DNA of 24,838 bases, from positions 1 to 24,838 of the IMG/VR virus record IMGVR_UViG_3300032287_001872; one strand, 5' to 3'. The notes under the pieces are model-generated. The model had not been told where the DNA came from. It saw nothing but the letters and a program-made list of their open reading frames with translations, and made no database searches. Positions 14,639 to 21,820 of this stretch are shown piece by piece. How positions within the stretch are numbered: the first letter of the stretch is position 1; the number at the start of each line of letters is the position of its first letter. The stretch is from a virus. A program made the translations under genes and the position numbers.

Positions 14639-14868
14639 GTGTTGCTCCTGCGGCGCGTGGGTGCTGCCGCCTTGGGGGAGTTGTCGGTAGTGGCCTGAGC
14701 CTGGGCCGCATTGGGCTCAGGCGCCAGGCGCGCTTTGTGCGCGTTCAGCAGCTCGGCGGCCAGGCCAGCCGGAGCCTGGAGAAAAGCCCCCACCGGCTGC
14801 ACGGCGCCATCCAGCCAGAAGGCGCGCAGCACCTGCAGGTTGACAAGGGCGGACGGTTGGGTCTTCAT
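14635..14868 (-). CDS. Small hypothetical protein after the capsid gene
   Basis: A 77-residue protein with a short ordered N-terminal part (LVNLQVLRAFWLDGAVQPVG, then QAPAGLAAELLNAHKARLAP) and a low-complexity Ala/Gln/Pro-rich C-terminus ending in a basic RRR. It resembles small proteins that follow the capsid gene in many Burkholderiales prophages, with a compact domain built around an L-x-x-F-W start and an L-A-A-x-L-L helix. It overlaps the next gene by ATGA, which supports translation. Its function is unknown. A GC hairpin at 14881-14906 separates it from the capsid gene. Confidence 0.6.
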   Translation of the reverse strand: MKTQPSALVNLQVLRAFWLDGAVQPVGAFLQAPAGLAAELLNAHKARLAPEPNAAQAQATTDNSPKAAAPTRRRSNT

Positions 14869-14880
14869 GGCGCTGCGGCT

Positions 14881-14906
14881 GGGCCCGCGCCTTGCGGCGC
14901 GAGCCC
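14881..14906 (-). promoter_or_regulatory. Strong GC hairpin with GCAA tetraloop after the capsid gene
   Basis: In the minus-strand RNA, GGGCUCGCGCC (14906-14896) pairs along all 11 positions with GGCGCGGGCCC (14891-14881), with one U-G wobble, across a GCAA loop of the stable GNRA class. It starts 7 nt after the capsid stop codon. No U-tract follows, so it is more likely an mRNA stabiliser, processing site or attenuator than an intrinsic terminator. It could raise capsid output relative to downstream genes. Confidence 0.6.
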
Positions 14907-14913
14907 TGGCTCA

Positions 14914-16806
14914 TCAGGTGATGCTGGTGGCGCGGCTGAAGGCGGCGGCGTAGCGCACGCCCACGTCGCAGGTCTGGATGGCGCGGATGCCGGTGATCGC
15001 GGCTTGGAAATTCGCATACGGGTTCATTGCAATTTCCAGCATGCCCCAGTCGGCGATGATCACCTGGCTGAAGTCGCCGAAGATCATGCTGGCGGCGGTG
15101 AGCTGCAGCGAGCTCACGGCGCGGAAGCCGCTAACGCGGCCGTCCAGCAGGTTGCCTTCCCACAGCGGCGTGTCGGTGCTGCTGAAGCGCTGGCGGGCGG
15201 ACAGCAGGGCGGCCACAGATGGCGTGGTGACATAGGCGCAGTTCTCAGCCAGGGCGTTGCCGCCCGCCACGTCAGTCTGGAACTCCAGGATGCCGGCGTA
15301 GGCCAACGAGGTGCCCGTGACCGATCCGATGCTGGCGGTGGAGGCGATGCCCGTGGGCTGGCCCGAGTTGCCCGAACCTTCCAGCGCGGCCAAGTCAATG
15401 GCAATGGCCACCACCCGGGCCAGGTCGTTCATCACCAGCATGTCAACCGATGGGCTGGACTGCATCAGCAGCTGGCGGCTGATCTCCTGGTACGCGCCAA
15501 CGTGCTTGGGGCTAAGCGCGACCTGACCGAAGGCAGCGTTGGTCTCGGTGATGCCCGTGGCTTCGTTGGTCAGCCACATGGCGGTGTTGGCCGAGCTCTG
15601 GCGCGGGATGGTGACGTTGCCCTGCAGGCCGCTGAGCACCGTGGCGCCGAGCTGGCCCACGACGGTGCGGTTGCGCAGCAGATCAATGAAGCTGTTGCCC
15701 AGGTTGTCGGTCTGCACCAGGAAGCCGCCTTGCGAGCCGGTGCCGGCTGTCAGGTCACGCTTTTGCACCTCATACGGGACGAAGAACCCGCCGTTGGGGG
15801 CCTCACCGACGCCGGAGCGCTTCAAGATCGCCAGGTTGCACTCGCGCTCGAAGCCGGCACCCGTCCAGTCGCGGTCCACCAGGGCGCGAATGGCGCGGGT
15901 GATGCTGTAGCGCTGGGCTTCCTTGTGTGTGAGGCCGATGTCGGGCGTGGGCATGGGCTTGTTGGCCATGGTGCGCAGCACTTCGGCCTGGAACTGCTCG
16001 ACCGTGTGGCCGGCCTGGATGGACTTGAGCGCCAGCTCGCCGGCGCCCTGGATGCTGGCGGCCAGCTTGGAGATCTCGGCGGCGTGGTTGCGCTGCTCAA
16101 CGGTTTCGACTTGCATGGTGGTCCTCGTGGAGGTGATGGGCTGAGGGATGGAACGGTCGGCCGCCGGGGCGGCGGTGGCGGAGGTGCCGGCGGTTTGTTC
16201 GCTGGCGTCCTCGGCCGCGTCGGCGGCCGGGTCTTCTTCGTCGTCCTGGCTGCCGCTGACCATCACTTGGACCGTGACGGTCTCGAGGCTGCGGCCCACG
16301 CCGACACTGGCGTCGGCGGGCACGGAGACGAGAGAAACTTCAAAGGGCTCCCAGTCGGTGACGCGGAAGGTTTCAATGCCATCCTTGGTCTCGACCAGCT
16401 GAGCCTTGTGGATCATGTAGCCGACGCTGACGTTGCGGCGAATGCCGTCGACAACGTCGCGCCAGACTTCTTCAGCGCGGGCGCTGCGGCCAAAGCGCAC
16501 GACGGCGCGGGCCACTTTGTCAGCGCCCAGCGTGATGGACTCCACCACCCCTACGACGTCGCGCGTGTCGTGGTCCACCAGCAGGTTGGCGCCGCTGTTC
16601 AGGCGGCCCATGCGGATGGCGGGCGCTGTGCAGTCCAGGATCTCCACGCCCCAAAAACGCTGGTAAGGCGTCTCGCTGGCGAAGGCCAGGGTGGCGGTGC
16701 GGGTAGCTTCGTCCACAGCGCGGCGTTCGACGCTGAAGGCGCGGTGCAGGGAGCCTGTCTGCAGCTGTTTGCGCAGGGCCTCGGGGATGGTGGTGTCGCG
16801 GCTCAT
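14914..16806 (-). CDS. Fused prohead protease and HK97-fold major capsid protein
   Basis: A 630-residue fusion. Residues 1-175 are an HK97-type (U35) prohead protease: LLVDHDTRDVVG carries the expected catalytic His (H79), RNVSVGY the nucleophile Ser (S127), and WEPFEVSLVSVPAD the acidic residue region (E153/E156). Residues 180-225 are an Asp/Glu/Ala/Thr-rich linker. Residues 230-340 are a predicted helical delta-like domain. Residues 350-630 are an HK97-fold capsid protein (GTGSQGGFLVQTD, VTIPRQSSANTAMWLTNEAT, AYQEISRQLLMQSSPSVDML, ALEGSGNSGQPTGIAST). The start at 16806 was chosen because the region upstream lies in the repeat element; an in-frame GTG at 16824 is an alternative. Protease and shell are usually separate genes; here cleavage in the linker region presumably releases the shell protein. 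Confidence 0.9.
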   Translation of the reverse strand: MSRDTTIPEALRKQLQTGSLHRAFSVERRAVDEATRTATLAFASETPYQRFWGVEILDCTAPAIRMGRLNSGANLLVDHDTRDVVGVVESITLGADKVARAVVRFGRSARAEEVWRDVVDGIRRNVSVGYMIHKAQLVETKDGIETFRVTDWEPFEVSLVSVPADASVGVGRSLETVTVQVMVSGSQDDEEDPAADAAEDASEQTAGTSATAAPAADRSIPQPITSTRTTMQVETVEQRNHAAEISKLAASIQGAGELALKSIQAGHTVEQFQAEVLRTMANKPMPTPDIGLTHKEAQRYSITRAIRALVDRDWTGAGFERECNLAILKRSGVGEAPNGGFFVPYEVQKRDLTAGTGSQGGFLVQTDNLGNSFIDLLRNRTVVGQLGATVLSGLQGNVTIPRQSSANTAMWLTNEATGITETNAAFGQVALSPKHVGAYQEISRQLLMQSSPSVDMLVMNDLARVVAIAIDLAALEGSGNSGQPTGIASTASIGSVTGTSLAYAGILEFQTDVAGGNALAENCAYVTTPSVAALLSARQRFSSTDTPLWEGNLLDGRVSGFRAVSSLQLTAASMIFGDFSQVIIADWGMLEIAMNPYANFQAAITGIRAIQTCDVGVRYAAAFSRATSIT

Positions 16807-16812
16807 GTTGGC

Positions 16813-16857
16813 ATTGGGCCGCACGGGGGGGTGACATTTCCACCCCTGAATGTCACC
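16813..16857. repeat. Palindromic 45-bp element, copy 1 (portal/capsid boundary)
   Basis: GGTGACATT (16830-16838) and AATGTCACC (16849-16857) form a perfect 9-bp inverted repeat around a 10-nt spacer TCCACCCCTG. With the 17 bp to the left (ATTGGGCCGCA plus six bases) it matches 21754-21798 at 42 of 45 positions with no gaps. It fills the short gap between the portal stop (16859) and the protease-capsid start (16806). Function unknown: operator, RNA hairpin or recombination linker. Confidence 0.85.
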
Positions 16858-16858
16858 T

Positions 16859-18526
16859 CTACCCAGGCATGACGGCCTCGACGTTGATGGGCGCAGAAAC
16901 GTGCACCACGGCCGGCGCCTGCTCCAAGCGCACGTCAATGCGCTGCGGGGCGGTGGCGCGCTCGGTGAGGGCGGCCAGGGAACGAGTGACGGCTTCTAGC
17001 GCCTGCATCTCCCGCTGCGGGGCCTCGGCGGCCGGTGAGCCTGCAGTGGTGGCGCCAGGCGTGGCCTCGTAGGCGTGCATCGTGACGCCATAGTCGGCGG
17101 CGAGCTTTTGCGCGGCGGCGATCTTGCCGAGCGTGGCGTCGAAGTCGTAGCCCATCTGCGCGGCCAGGTCTTGCGGGGCGATGAGGCCGGCGCGCACGCT
17201 CAGGATCTTGGCTTCCATGTCGGACTTCGGGTCCACCCATTCCCAGCGGCGGCCCTGCCACTCGTGTGGCGCAAACTTGTCTATCTTGGAGGCTGGCAGG
17301 GCGCTGCCGCCCGGCAGCACGATGGCGCCGCTGAGCAGGGCCTGCTGCAGCCAGGTGGTGTAGAGCGGCTCGAGGAAGGCGTTGATGAACCAGGCCTGGT
17401 CGGCGGCCCAGCGGTCGCGCTCTTCGAGCGTGCCGCTGCGGATGCTGCTGAAGCTCACGCCCTCGAGGTCATTGGCCAGGCTGTGGTAGGCCACGCCCCA
17501 GCCGCTGGCGATGCGCTGCAGCGTGGTTTTGACGAAGGGGCCAAAGTTGTTGTCGGGGTAACGGCTCTCGAAGGGCGTGAAGCTCACGCCTGCGGGCAGG
17601 GTGTCAAAGGTGCCGGGCTGGGTGGTGGTGATGGGCTGCCCGGTTTCGTCGGCCGCGCCCACGGGGCTGATGCCGTCGGGGCTGGTGAAAAACCCAAAGT
17701 GGTTGGCGCCGTGCTCGGCGGCCAGAAGCGCGGCCAGCTTGAAGGCGCCCAGGTGATGCAGGCTCAGCATTCCCGGGGCCATCCACGGCACGCCGCGGGC
17801 CTGGCCTGGGGTGCCAACTTTGAAGCGGTGCAGCACCTCGTTGGTGCTGACGCGGATGCGGGTGCGGCTGGTGTAGGGGCCGTCGTTGGGGTGGCCATCG
17901 AAAAGGTGCAGCGCCAGCGGGCGGCCGAACGTGTCGCGCTCCACGCCCATAGTGATGCGATTGCCGCTGCCGGTGGCCGCGGTGTTGTAGCTGGTGTCGA
18001 TGCGGTCTACATCGATGAGCTGGATGGCAAAGTTGAATCGGTTGCCGGCGTCAGGGCCGCGGATGAAGCGAGCAAGAAACTCGCCGTCGCTGGGCAGGCC
18101 GCCGATGAGCGTGTCGCACACGTCGCGCAGGCTCATGGTGCGGGTGATGTCACAGGCTTGAGCCCATTCGGCGAAGGCGGACTCGATGGCCTTGTTGGCC
18201 AGGCCGTCAGGCACGTCGGGGCGGTTTTCCACGCGGGCCTGCAGCTTGAAGCCGTCAGGGCCCACGATGTTGGTTTGGCACATGCCAACGAACTTGCGGG
18301 CGTAGTCGTTGTTCTTCACCAGATCACGCCCGCGCATGCGAAGTTTGTCCAGATCGGTGCGCAGTTCTTCGTTGATGCTGGCGCTGGTGCTTAGCCAGTT
18401 GCCGGTGAGACGGTCTATGCGCGCGGCGTCAAAGCGCCGCAGGGCCACGGGCGGAGTGCGGCGGTCGATCAGACGGGCGAGGCTTGAGCGCAGCCGCTGC
18501 GCCAGACCGGGACGTGCTGCGGCCAT
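16859..18526 (-). CDS. Portal protein, lambda family
   Basis: A 555-residue lambda-type portal protein. Matching segments include the N-terminal RLTGNWLSTSASINEELRTD, RGRDLVKNNDYARKFVGMC and TNIVGPDGFKLQARV, the central QLIDVDRIDTSYN, EVLHRFKVGTPGQARGVPWM and GMLSLHHLGAFKLAALLAAE, and the late SFSSIRSGTLEERDRWAADQ and MEAKILSVRAGLIAPQDLAAQ. Portal dodecamers form the DNA channel at one head vertex, bind terminase during packaging and join the tail connector. The last 60 residues are an extra Ala/Glu-rich tail. The start follows the gpW-like gene by 9 bp with an AAAGG ribosome-binding site; the stop lies 2 bp from the palindromic repeat. Confidence 0.95.
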   Translation of the reverse strand: MAAARPGLAQRLRSSLARLIDRRTPPVALRRFDAARIDRLTGNWLSTSASINEELRTDLDKLRMRGRDLVKNNDYARKFVGMCQTNIVGPDGFKLQARVENRPDVPDGLANKAIESAFAEWAQACDITRTMSLRDVCDTLIGGLPSDGEFLARFIRGPDAGNRFNFAIQLIDVDRIDTSYNTAATGSGNRITMGVERDTFGRPLALHLFDGHPNDGPYTSRTRIRVSTNEVLHRFKVGTPGQARGVPWMAPGMLSLHHLGAFKLAALLAAEHGANHFGFFTSPDGISPVGAADETGQPITTTQPGTFDTLPAGVSFTPFESRYPDNNFGPFVKTTLQRIASGWGVAYHSLANDLEGVSFSSIRSGTLEERDRWAADQAWFINAFLEPLYTTWLQQALLSGAIVLPGGSALPASKIDKFAPHEWQGRRWEWVDPKSDMEAKILSVRAGLIAPQDLAAQMGYDFDATLGKIAAAQKLAADYGVTMHAYEATPGATTAGSPAAEAPQREMQALEAVTRSLAALTERATAPQRIDVRLEQAPAVVHVSAPINVEAVMPG

Positions 18527-18535
18527 GGGGAACCT

Positions 18536-19084
18536 TTACTGTTGGAAGCGCACGTACACGCGGCGCTGGTCGGGCAGGCCGGCGCTGACGCGCTGGGCGG
18601 CGTCTTCGCGGGCGACTTCGGCGCGGTAGCGGTCGCGCAGGGTGAGCAGCTCGGCCGGCGTCATGTAGCGCAGCTGGCGGTTGCCGATCATGTAGTAGGA
18701 CACCTCACTGCTGGCCCGGCCCTCGATGACAGCCTCAATGGCCTCCAACGTCTTGCGAGCGTGGCTGCGGCCATCGGTTGCGGTGGCGAAGCTCGGGCGC
18801 ACGCGCAGTGAGCCGGTGCCCACCGTGTAGACCTCGCCGGCCTTGGAGACCTGAGCGCGCCAGGTGTAGGTGCCGGCCACCCAGGTGGCGGTGGTGGCCG
18901 CGGCTACGGTGACCAGATGTTCGGCGCCGCTAGCGGCGGCGCTGAAGGTGTAGCGCTGCGCGGTGCTGACCAGCGTGTAGGTGAGCACCCAGCTCTGATT
19001 GGCGGGGTAGTCCTCCAGCGAACGCTGCCACTTGGCGGTGTCGCCAGCGATGATGATGTCGGGCTCAGTAGTGGGCACGCTCAT
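18536..19084 (-). CDS. gpW-like head completion protein with an added N-terminal beta domain
   Basis: A 182-residue protein in two parts. The first ~100 residues (DIIIAGDTAKWQRSLEDYPA, SWVLTYTLVS, TWVAGTYTWRAQVSKAGEVY) look like a beta-sandwich that recurs in phage structural proteins. The last ~75 residues (HARKTLEAIEAVIEGRASSE, YYMIGNRQLRYMTPAELLTL, then RYRAEVARE and RRVYVRF) match the small alpha/beta gpW fold, with its helix, short hairpin and second helix. Lambda gpW (68 residues) closes the portal after packaging. The gene lies directly before the portal as W does in lambda, and starts in an ATGA overlap with the preceding gene. Confidence 0.7.
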   Translation of the reverse strand: MSVPTTEPDIIIAGDTAKWQRSLEDYPANQSWVLTYTLVSTAQRYTFSAAASGAEHLVTVAAATTATWVAGTYTWRAQVSKAGEVYTVGTGSLRVRPSFATATDGRSHARKTLEAIEAVIEGRASSEVSYYMIGNRQLRYMTPAELLTLRDRYRAEVAREDAAQRVSAGLPDQRRVYVRFQQ

Positions 19085-19485
19085 AGCGTCTCCTGCACCA
19101 GTTGCAGCCCCAGGCGGCCCATCGCCACAAACGGCTCTTGGTCACTCACATCGGCCTCGGCAAACAGGTCGTCAATCTCGGCCTGCGTCACCGTCATGCC
19201 CTGCGCGATGCAGGCCTCGTACACCGTGATGGGGTCACCCGGATAGGCGTCTGTCTCCACCCAGGCATCGTCCTGCCACGCCCAGAACACGCACGGCACC
19301 ATGCTGGAAAAGCCTTCTGGAATCTGCCCGCTGCTGATGAAGTGCGTGGCAGGCTCTGCACCCGTGGGGCTCAGCGGCGTGATCCACATGTTGGCGTTGT
19401 GCGCCGGGTCCAGCGTGACGGCAATCTCACGGGCCAGCGCAACCTGCGCGGCTGAAATGATCATTGAACGGAAGATGTCGCTCAC
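19081..19485 (-). CDS. Hypothetical protein in the head operon
   Basis: A 134-residue protein that starts with GTG in a 4-bp GTGA overlap with the spike gene stop and ends in an ATGA overlap with the gpW-like gene, so it is very likely translated. It begins with a helix (DIFRSMIISAAQVALAREIA), then has HNANMWITPLSPTGAEPATH, a Trp-rich strand pair (VPCVFWAWQDDAWVETDAYP), and a C-terminal helix around EIDDLFAEADVSD. I do not recognise the family. Its coupling to the spike gene hints that it may help assemble or attach that protein, as fibre-assembly proteins do after fibre genes, but this is inference. Confidence 0.65.
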   Translation of the reverse strand: MSDIFRSMIISAAQVALAREIAVTLDPAHNANMWITPLSPTGAEPATHFISSGQIPEGFSSMVPCVFWAWQDDAWVETDAYPGDPITVYEACIAQGMTVTQAEIDDLFAEADVSDQEPFVAMGRLGLQLVQETL

Positions 19486-21353
19486 AGTGCCACCCCCGTC
19501 TTCTGCGCGACCCAGCTTTCAGTCGCGCTGATTTGGTTGGCGTTGGACTGTGCGCCTCGGATGATGAGGCTGTAGAGGTTGCCGTTTAGCGGCATCGTGG
19601 CGTTATTGCGGCGACCGATGTAGAGCGGATAGTTGCCGTAGTTGCCAGCGCCTTCGTCTCCGGTGCCGTTGGTTCCGCTTGCCGCGCCATTCACCCTCAA
19701 AGCACTCAAGTCGCCAGCAATATCTCCCGTTGCTGTTGCCACAAGCGTCACAGGTGATGCAAATGCAGCGGAAACTGCAACTTGACTGACTGAAGGGATG
19801 GCGGTGCCACGCGAAATAAAAGCTAAATTAGCAGCAGCGGCCGACCCATTATAATTTGGGATAATGTAAAACGATCCGGCATTCGCATTGGTGTCCGCAC
19901 TCAACTCGGCCAGTATCTCCGCCGCCGCATCACTCAGCTTCCTCACCCCCGCCCACACCGTCATCTTGTCCGTCGCGGAGAAGTCCACTCTATTCGTCAA
20001 CAGCGAATCATCCACCCCGTCAAACGCCAGATACGGCAGGAAGCCCGTAGTGTCGTAGTCCGTCGCAGCGGCGATGCGCTGGTAGGCGTTGCTCAGCAGG
20101 CTGTTGGTGAAGATGAGTTGAGTGCCCCAGACAACTTTTGCAGAACTTGCAGCAGGGGACCCGCTGACGTTCACGTTGTCATTGGACAAGTTGGCGTAAT
20201 ACAGAAATGAGCAGGATGTATTTGAGCCGTTGTCCGTGGCGGTTACGTTAATACGCCAATAGTTTCCTGCATTAACTACACTAACTATTGCAGTAAGTGA
20301 TCCGCCAACTAGGTTGTTTGCTGTACCAGTAACTGCATCAACGCCGACGTAAGCAATTCTGCGTGTTCCGCCTTGGAAATCCAATCCAAGCCCACCAAAA
20401 ACTGTTTCTGACGATTCTTTCTTGACGTAAATTGAAGCCATTACGGTCGCATTTGCAGCAACGGTTATAGTCTGCCTTACATATCGAAATGCACCGCCAG
20501 TAACAGCTTGAATTGAGTCCGCAGTAGTTGTTCCATCAGGAGCTACCGCTACATTGGCCACTACCGTTGGTGAATTAAGTTTGTCCCAAGCCGCATTATC
20601 AAACTGCTCCGAATACGTCAGCAGGTTATACCGCGCCCGCAGCACAGGGCGGGAGGTGGAGGTGGATTGGTAGGCGTGGTTGCCGGGGACTTCTTTGACG
20701 GAGACGTTGTCTATAAACGCAGTGCTGCTGACAGCGTTTAACCCCCAAAAAATAGTGCTAGCAACACCAGTGGCCAAAAAACTCAATGTATATGTAGCTG
20801 TAGAAACTGAGTTTACTGTTGTTACTGGGAATAAATCCACGCCGCCAACAGTTGACCCGACAGCCACGGCAGAACTGGTTGTGCCGTTACGGTAATTAAA
20901 GGTTACAGAATACCTTCTTCCAGCTACTGTCGTAAGCGTCTGATAAACGTATTGCGAGCTTCCAGTGCGAGTCATCTGCAACTCGCCACCAACAACATCA
21001 ATAGTCAAACCTACCGCAGTCCACCCCGTCGTCCCAGACGAAAAATCCCCATTCGTAACCAACTCCGGTCCCAGCGCGTTCAGCCCACCCAGCCGCTTAT
21101 CCAGCATCAACCCCACAGGTTGCTCCACCGCCGTCACCGGCGTGATGCCTGCGGAGTCTTGGAACAGCGTGGTCAGGTCTGACGGGTCGTACCACGCGCC
21201 TTGCTCGCCTGCAGCGAAGAGGGACGCCGGGCTGTCACCAGTGCCTTTGCCAAACACGCCACGGCCTGTCAGCAGGCCCATTGCGTTGGCGGTGATGCGG
21301 CTGGATCTGGTGCCGCCGCCGTGCACGGCCAACCGTGTGGGCTGGCCTGGCAT
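19482..21353 (-). CDS. Head-spike-fibre/LamG-like virion adhesin
   Basis: A 623-residue protein. The start at 21353 (MPGQPTRLAV) is chosen because its ATG overlaps the preceding stop as TAATG; a longer in-frame ORF upstream reads as Arg-rich shadow. Regions: 1-60 attachment-like; about 96-225 a carbohydrate-binding-like beta-sandwich (ELVTNGDFSSGTTGWTAVG); about 241-440 a region like the 'phage head spike fibre' domain (NLLTYSEQFDNAAWDK, APDGTTTADSI); about 445-615 a LamG/concanavalin-like domain (FLPYLAFDGVDD, LYIGRRNNATMPLNGNLYSL). It probably decorates the virion and may bind glycans. It sits between the terminase and portal genes, an unusual place. The DNA at about 20160-20950 is clearly more AT-rich than the surrounding genome, suggesting recent acquisition. 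Confidence 0.75.
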   Translation of the reverse strand: MPGQPTRLAVHGGGTRSSRITANAMGLLTGRGVFGKGTGDSPASLFAAGEQGAWYDPSDLTTLFQDSAGITPVTAVEQPVGLMLDKRLGGLNALGPELVTNGDFSSGTTGWTAVGLTIDVVGGELQMTRTGSSQYVYQTLTTVAGRRYSVTFNYRNGTTSSAVAVGSTVGGVDLFPVTTVNSVSTATYTLSFLATGVASTIFWGLNAVSSTAFIDNVSVKEVPGNHAYQSTSTSRPVLRARYNLLTYSEQFDNAAWDKLNSPTVVANVAVAPDGTTTADSIQAVTGGAFRYVRQTITVAANATVMASIYVKKESSETVFGGLGLDFQGGTRRIAYVGVDAVTGTANNLVGGSLTAIVSVVNAGNYWRINVTATDNGSNTSCSFLYYANLSNDNVNVSGSPAASSAKVVWGTQLIFTNSLLSNAYQRIAAATDYDTTGFLPYLAFDGVDDSLLTNRVDFSATDKMTVWAGVRKLSDAAAEILAELSADTNANAGSFYIIPNYNGSAAAANLAFISRGTAIPSVSQVAVSAAFASPVTLVATATGDIAGDLSALRVNGAASGTNGTGDEGAGNYGNYPLYIGRRNNATMPLNGNLYSLIIRGAQSNANQISATESWVAQKTGVAL

Positions 21354-21658
21354 TAGGACCCCATGATCACAGTGACCGCGGCGCCGGTGCCGCTTACGGC
21401 GGTGACGTTGGCGCGAAACAGCAGCCAAGGGGCGGCTACCGCCAGGCCGTCGCTGGCGCGGGTGGTGCCCGACAGCGTGATGGTGCCGATGCTGAGCCAG
21501 TCGCTGCCGTTGAGGGTGGCCTCGATCAGCACCGTGGCGCTGACGCTGCCCGTACCTACCACGGTGGCCTGAAAGGTTTGGGTAGTGGTGCCGGGGGGTT
21601 GGCTGGCACTGGCGCCGGTGGTCGTCGCGGCTGCCAGCAGGGTGACAATTTGAGACAT
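21353..21658 (-). CDS. Small beta-rich virion protein
   Basis: A 101-residue protein with a Ser/Thr/Ala-rich N-terminus and the core TVLIEATLNGSDWLSIGTIT, followed by PWLLFRANVTAVSGTGAAVT. This 'SLDGxxW...L...RaNV' type core recurs in small phage structural proteins with a beta-sandwich fold. It ends in a TAATG overlap with the spike gene and may be a base or adapter for it. The pattern is also seen, more loosely, in the 14276-14638 protein. No clear ribosome-binding site is seen; the palindromic repeat copy 2 lies about 100 bp upstream, so expression might be controlled there. Confidence 0.6.
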   Translation of the reverse strand: MSQIVTLLAAATTTGASASQPPGTTTQTFQATVVGTGSVSATVLIEATLNGSDWLSIGTITLSGTTRASDGLAVAAPWLLFRANVTAVSGTGAAVTVIMGS

Positions 21659-21753
21659 TGCGGCTGCTTTCGGCGTGTGTGGTGCGGGTATGGCTGCCTG
21701 CGGGCCTGGATCAAGACCCGGCGCGGGTCGTGGCTGTGCCCATGGTCTGGCTT

Positions 21754-21810
21754 ATTGGGCCGCAGCCGGGGGTGACATTTCCACCCCTGAATGTCACCAG
21801 GAATGTCACC
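21754..21810. repeat. Palindromic element, copy 2, with a third half-site
   Basis: Positions 21754-21798 repeat the element at 16813-16857 with 42 of 45 bases identical, including the inverted repeat GGTGACATT (21771-21779) / AATGTCACC (21790-21798) and its identical 10-nt spacer. Here another half-site AATGTCACC follows at 21802-21810, giving two tandem half-sites 12 bp apart. The element starts about 10 bp after the stop of the Mor-like gene and lies in the 162-bp gap before the head-gene block, which otherwise has no gene. This is where an operator or promoter would fit. Confidence 0.85.
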
Positions 21811-21820
21811 ATCCCAGGCC

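Noticed and set aside
16807-16938. Longer start for the protease-capsid gene at 16938
   Set aside because: The extra N-terminus is Trp/Arg/Pro-rich, overlaps the portal 3' end and reads through the palindromic repeat; the protein looks normal from 16806.
21354-21428. Longer start for the spike gene at 21428
   Set aside because: The extra 25 residues are almost all Arg/His, a shadow of the preceding gene; the ATG at 21353 overlaps the preceding stop in the style used throughout the operon.
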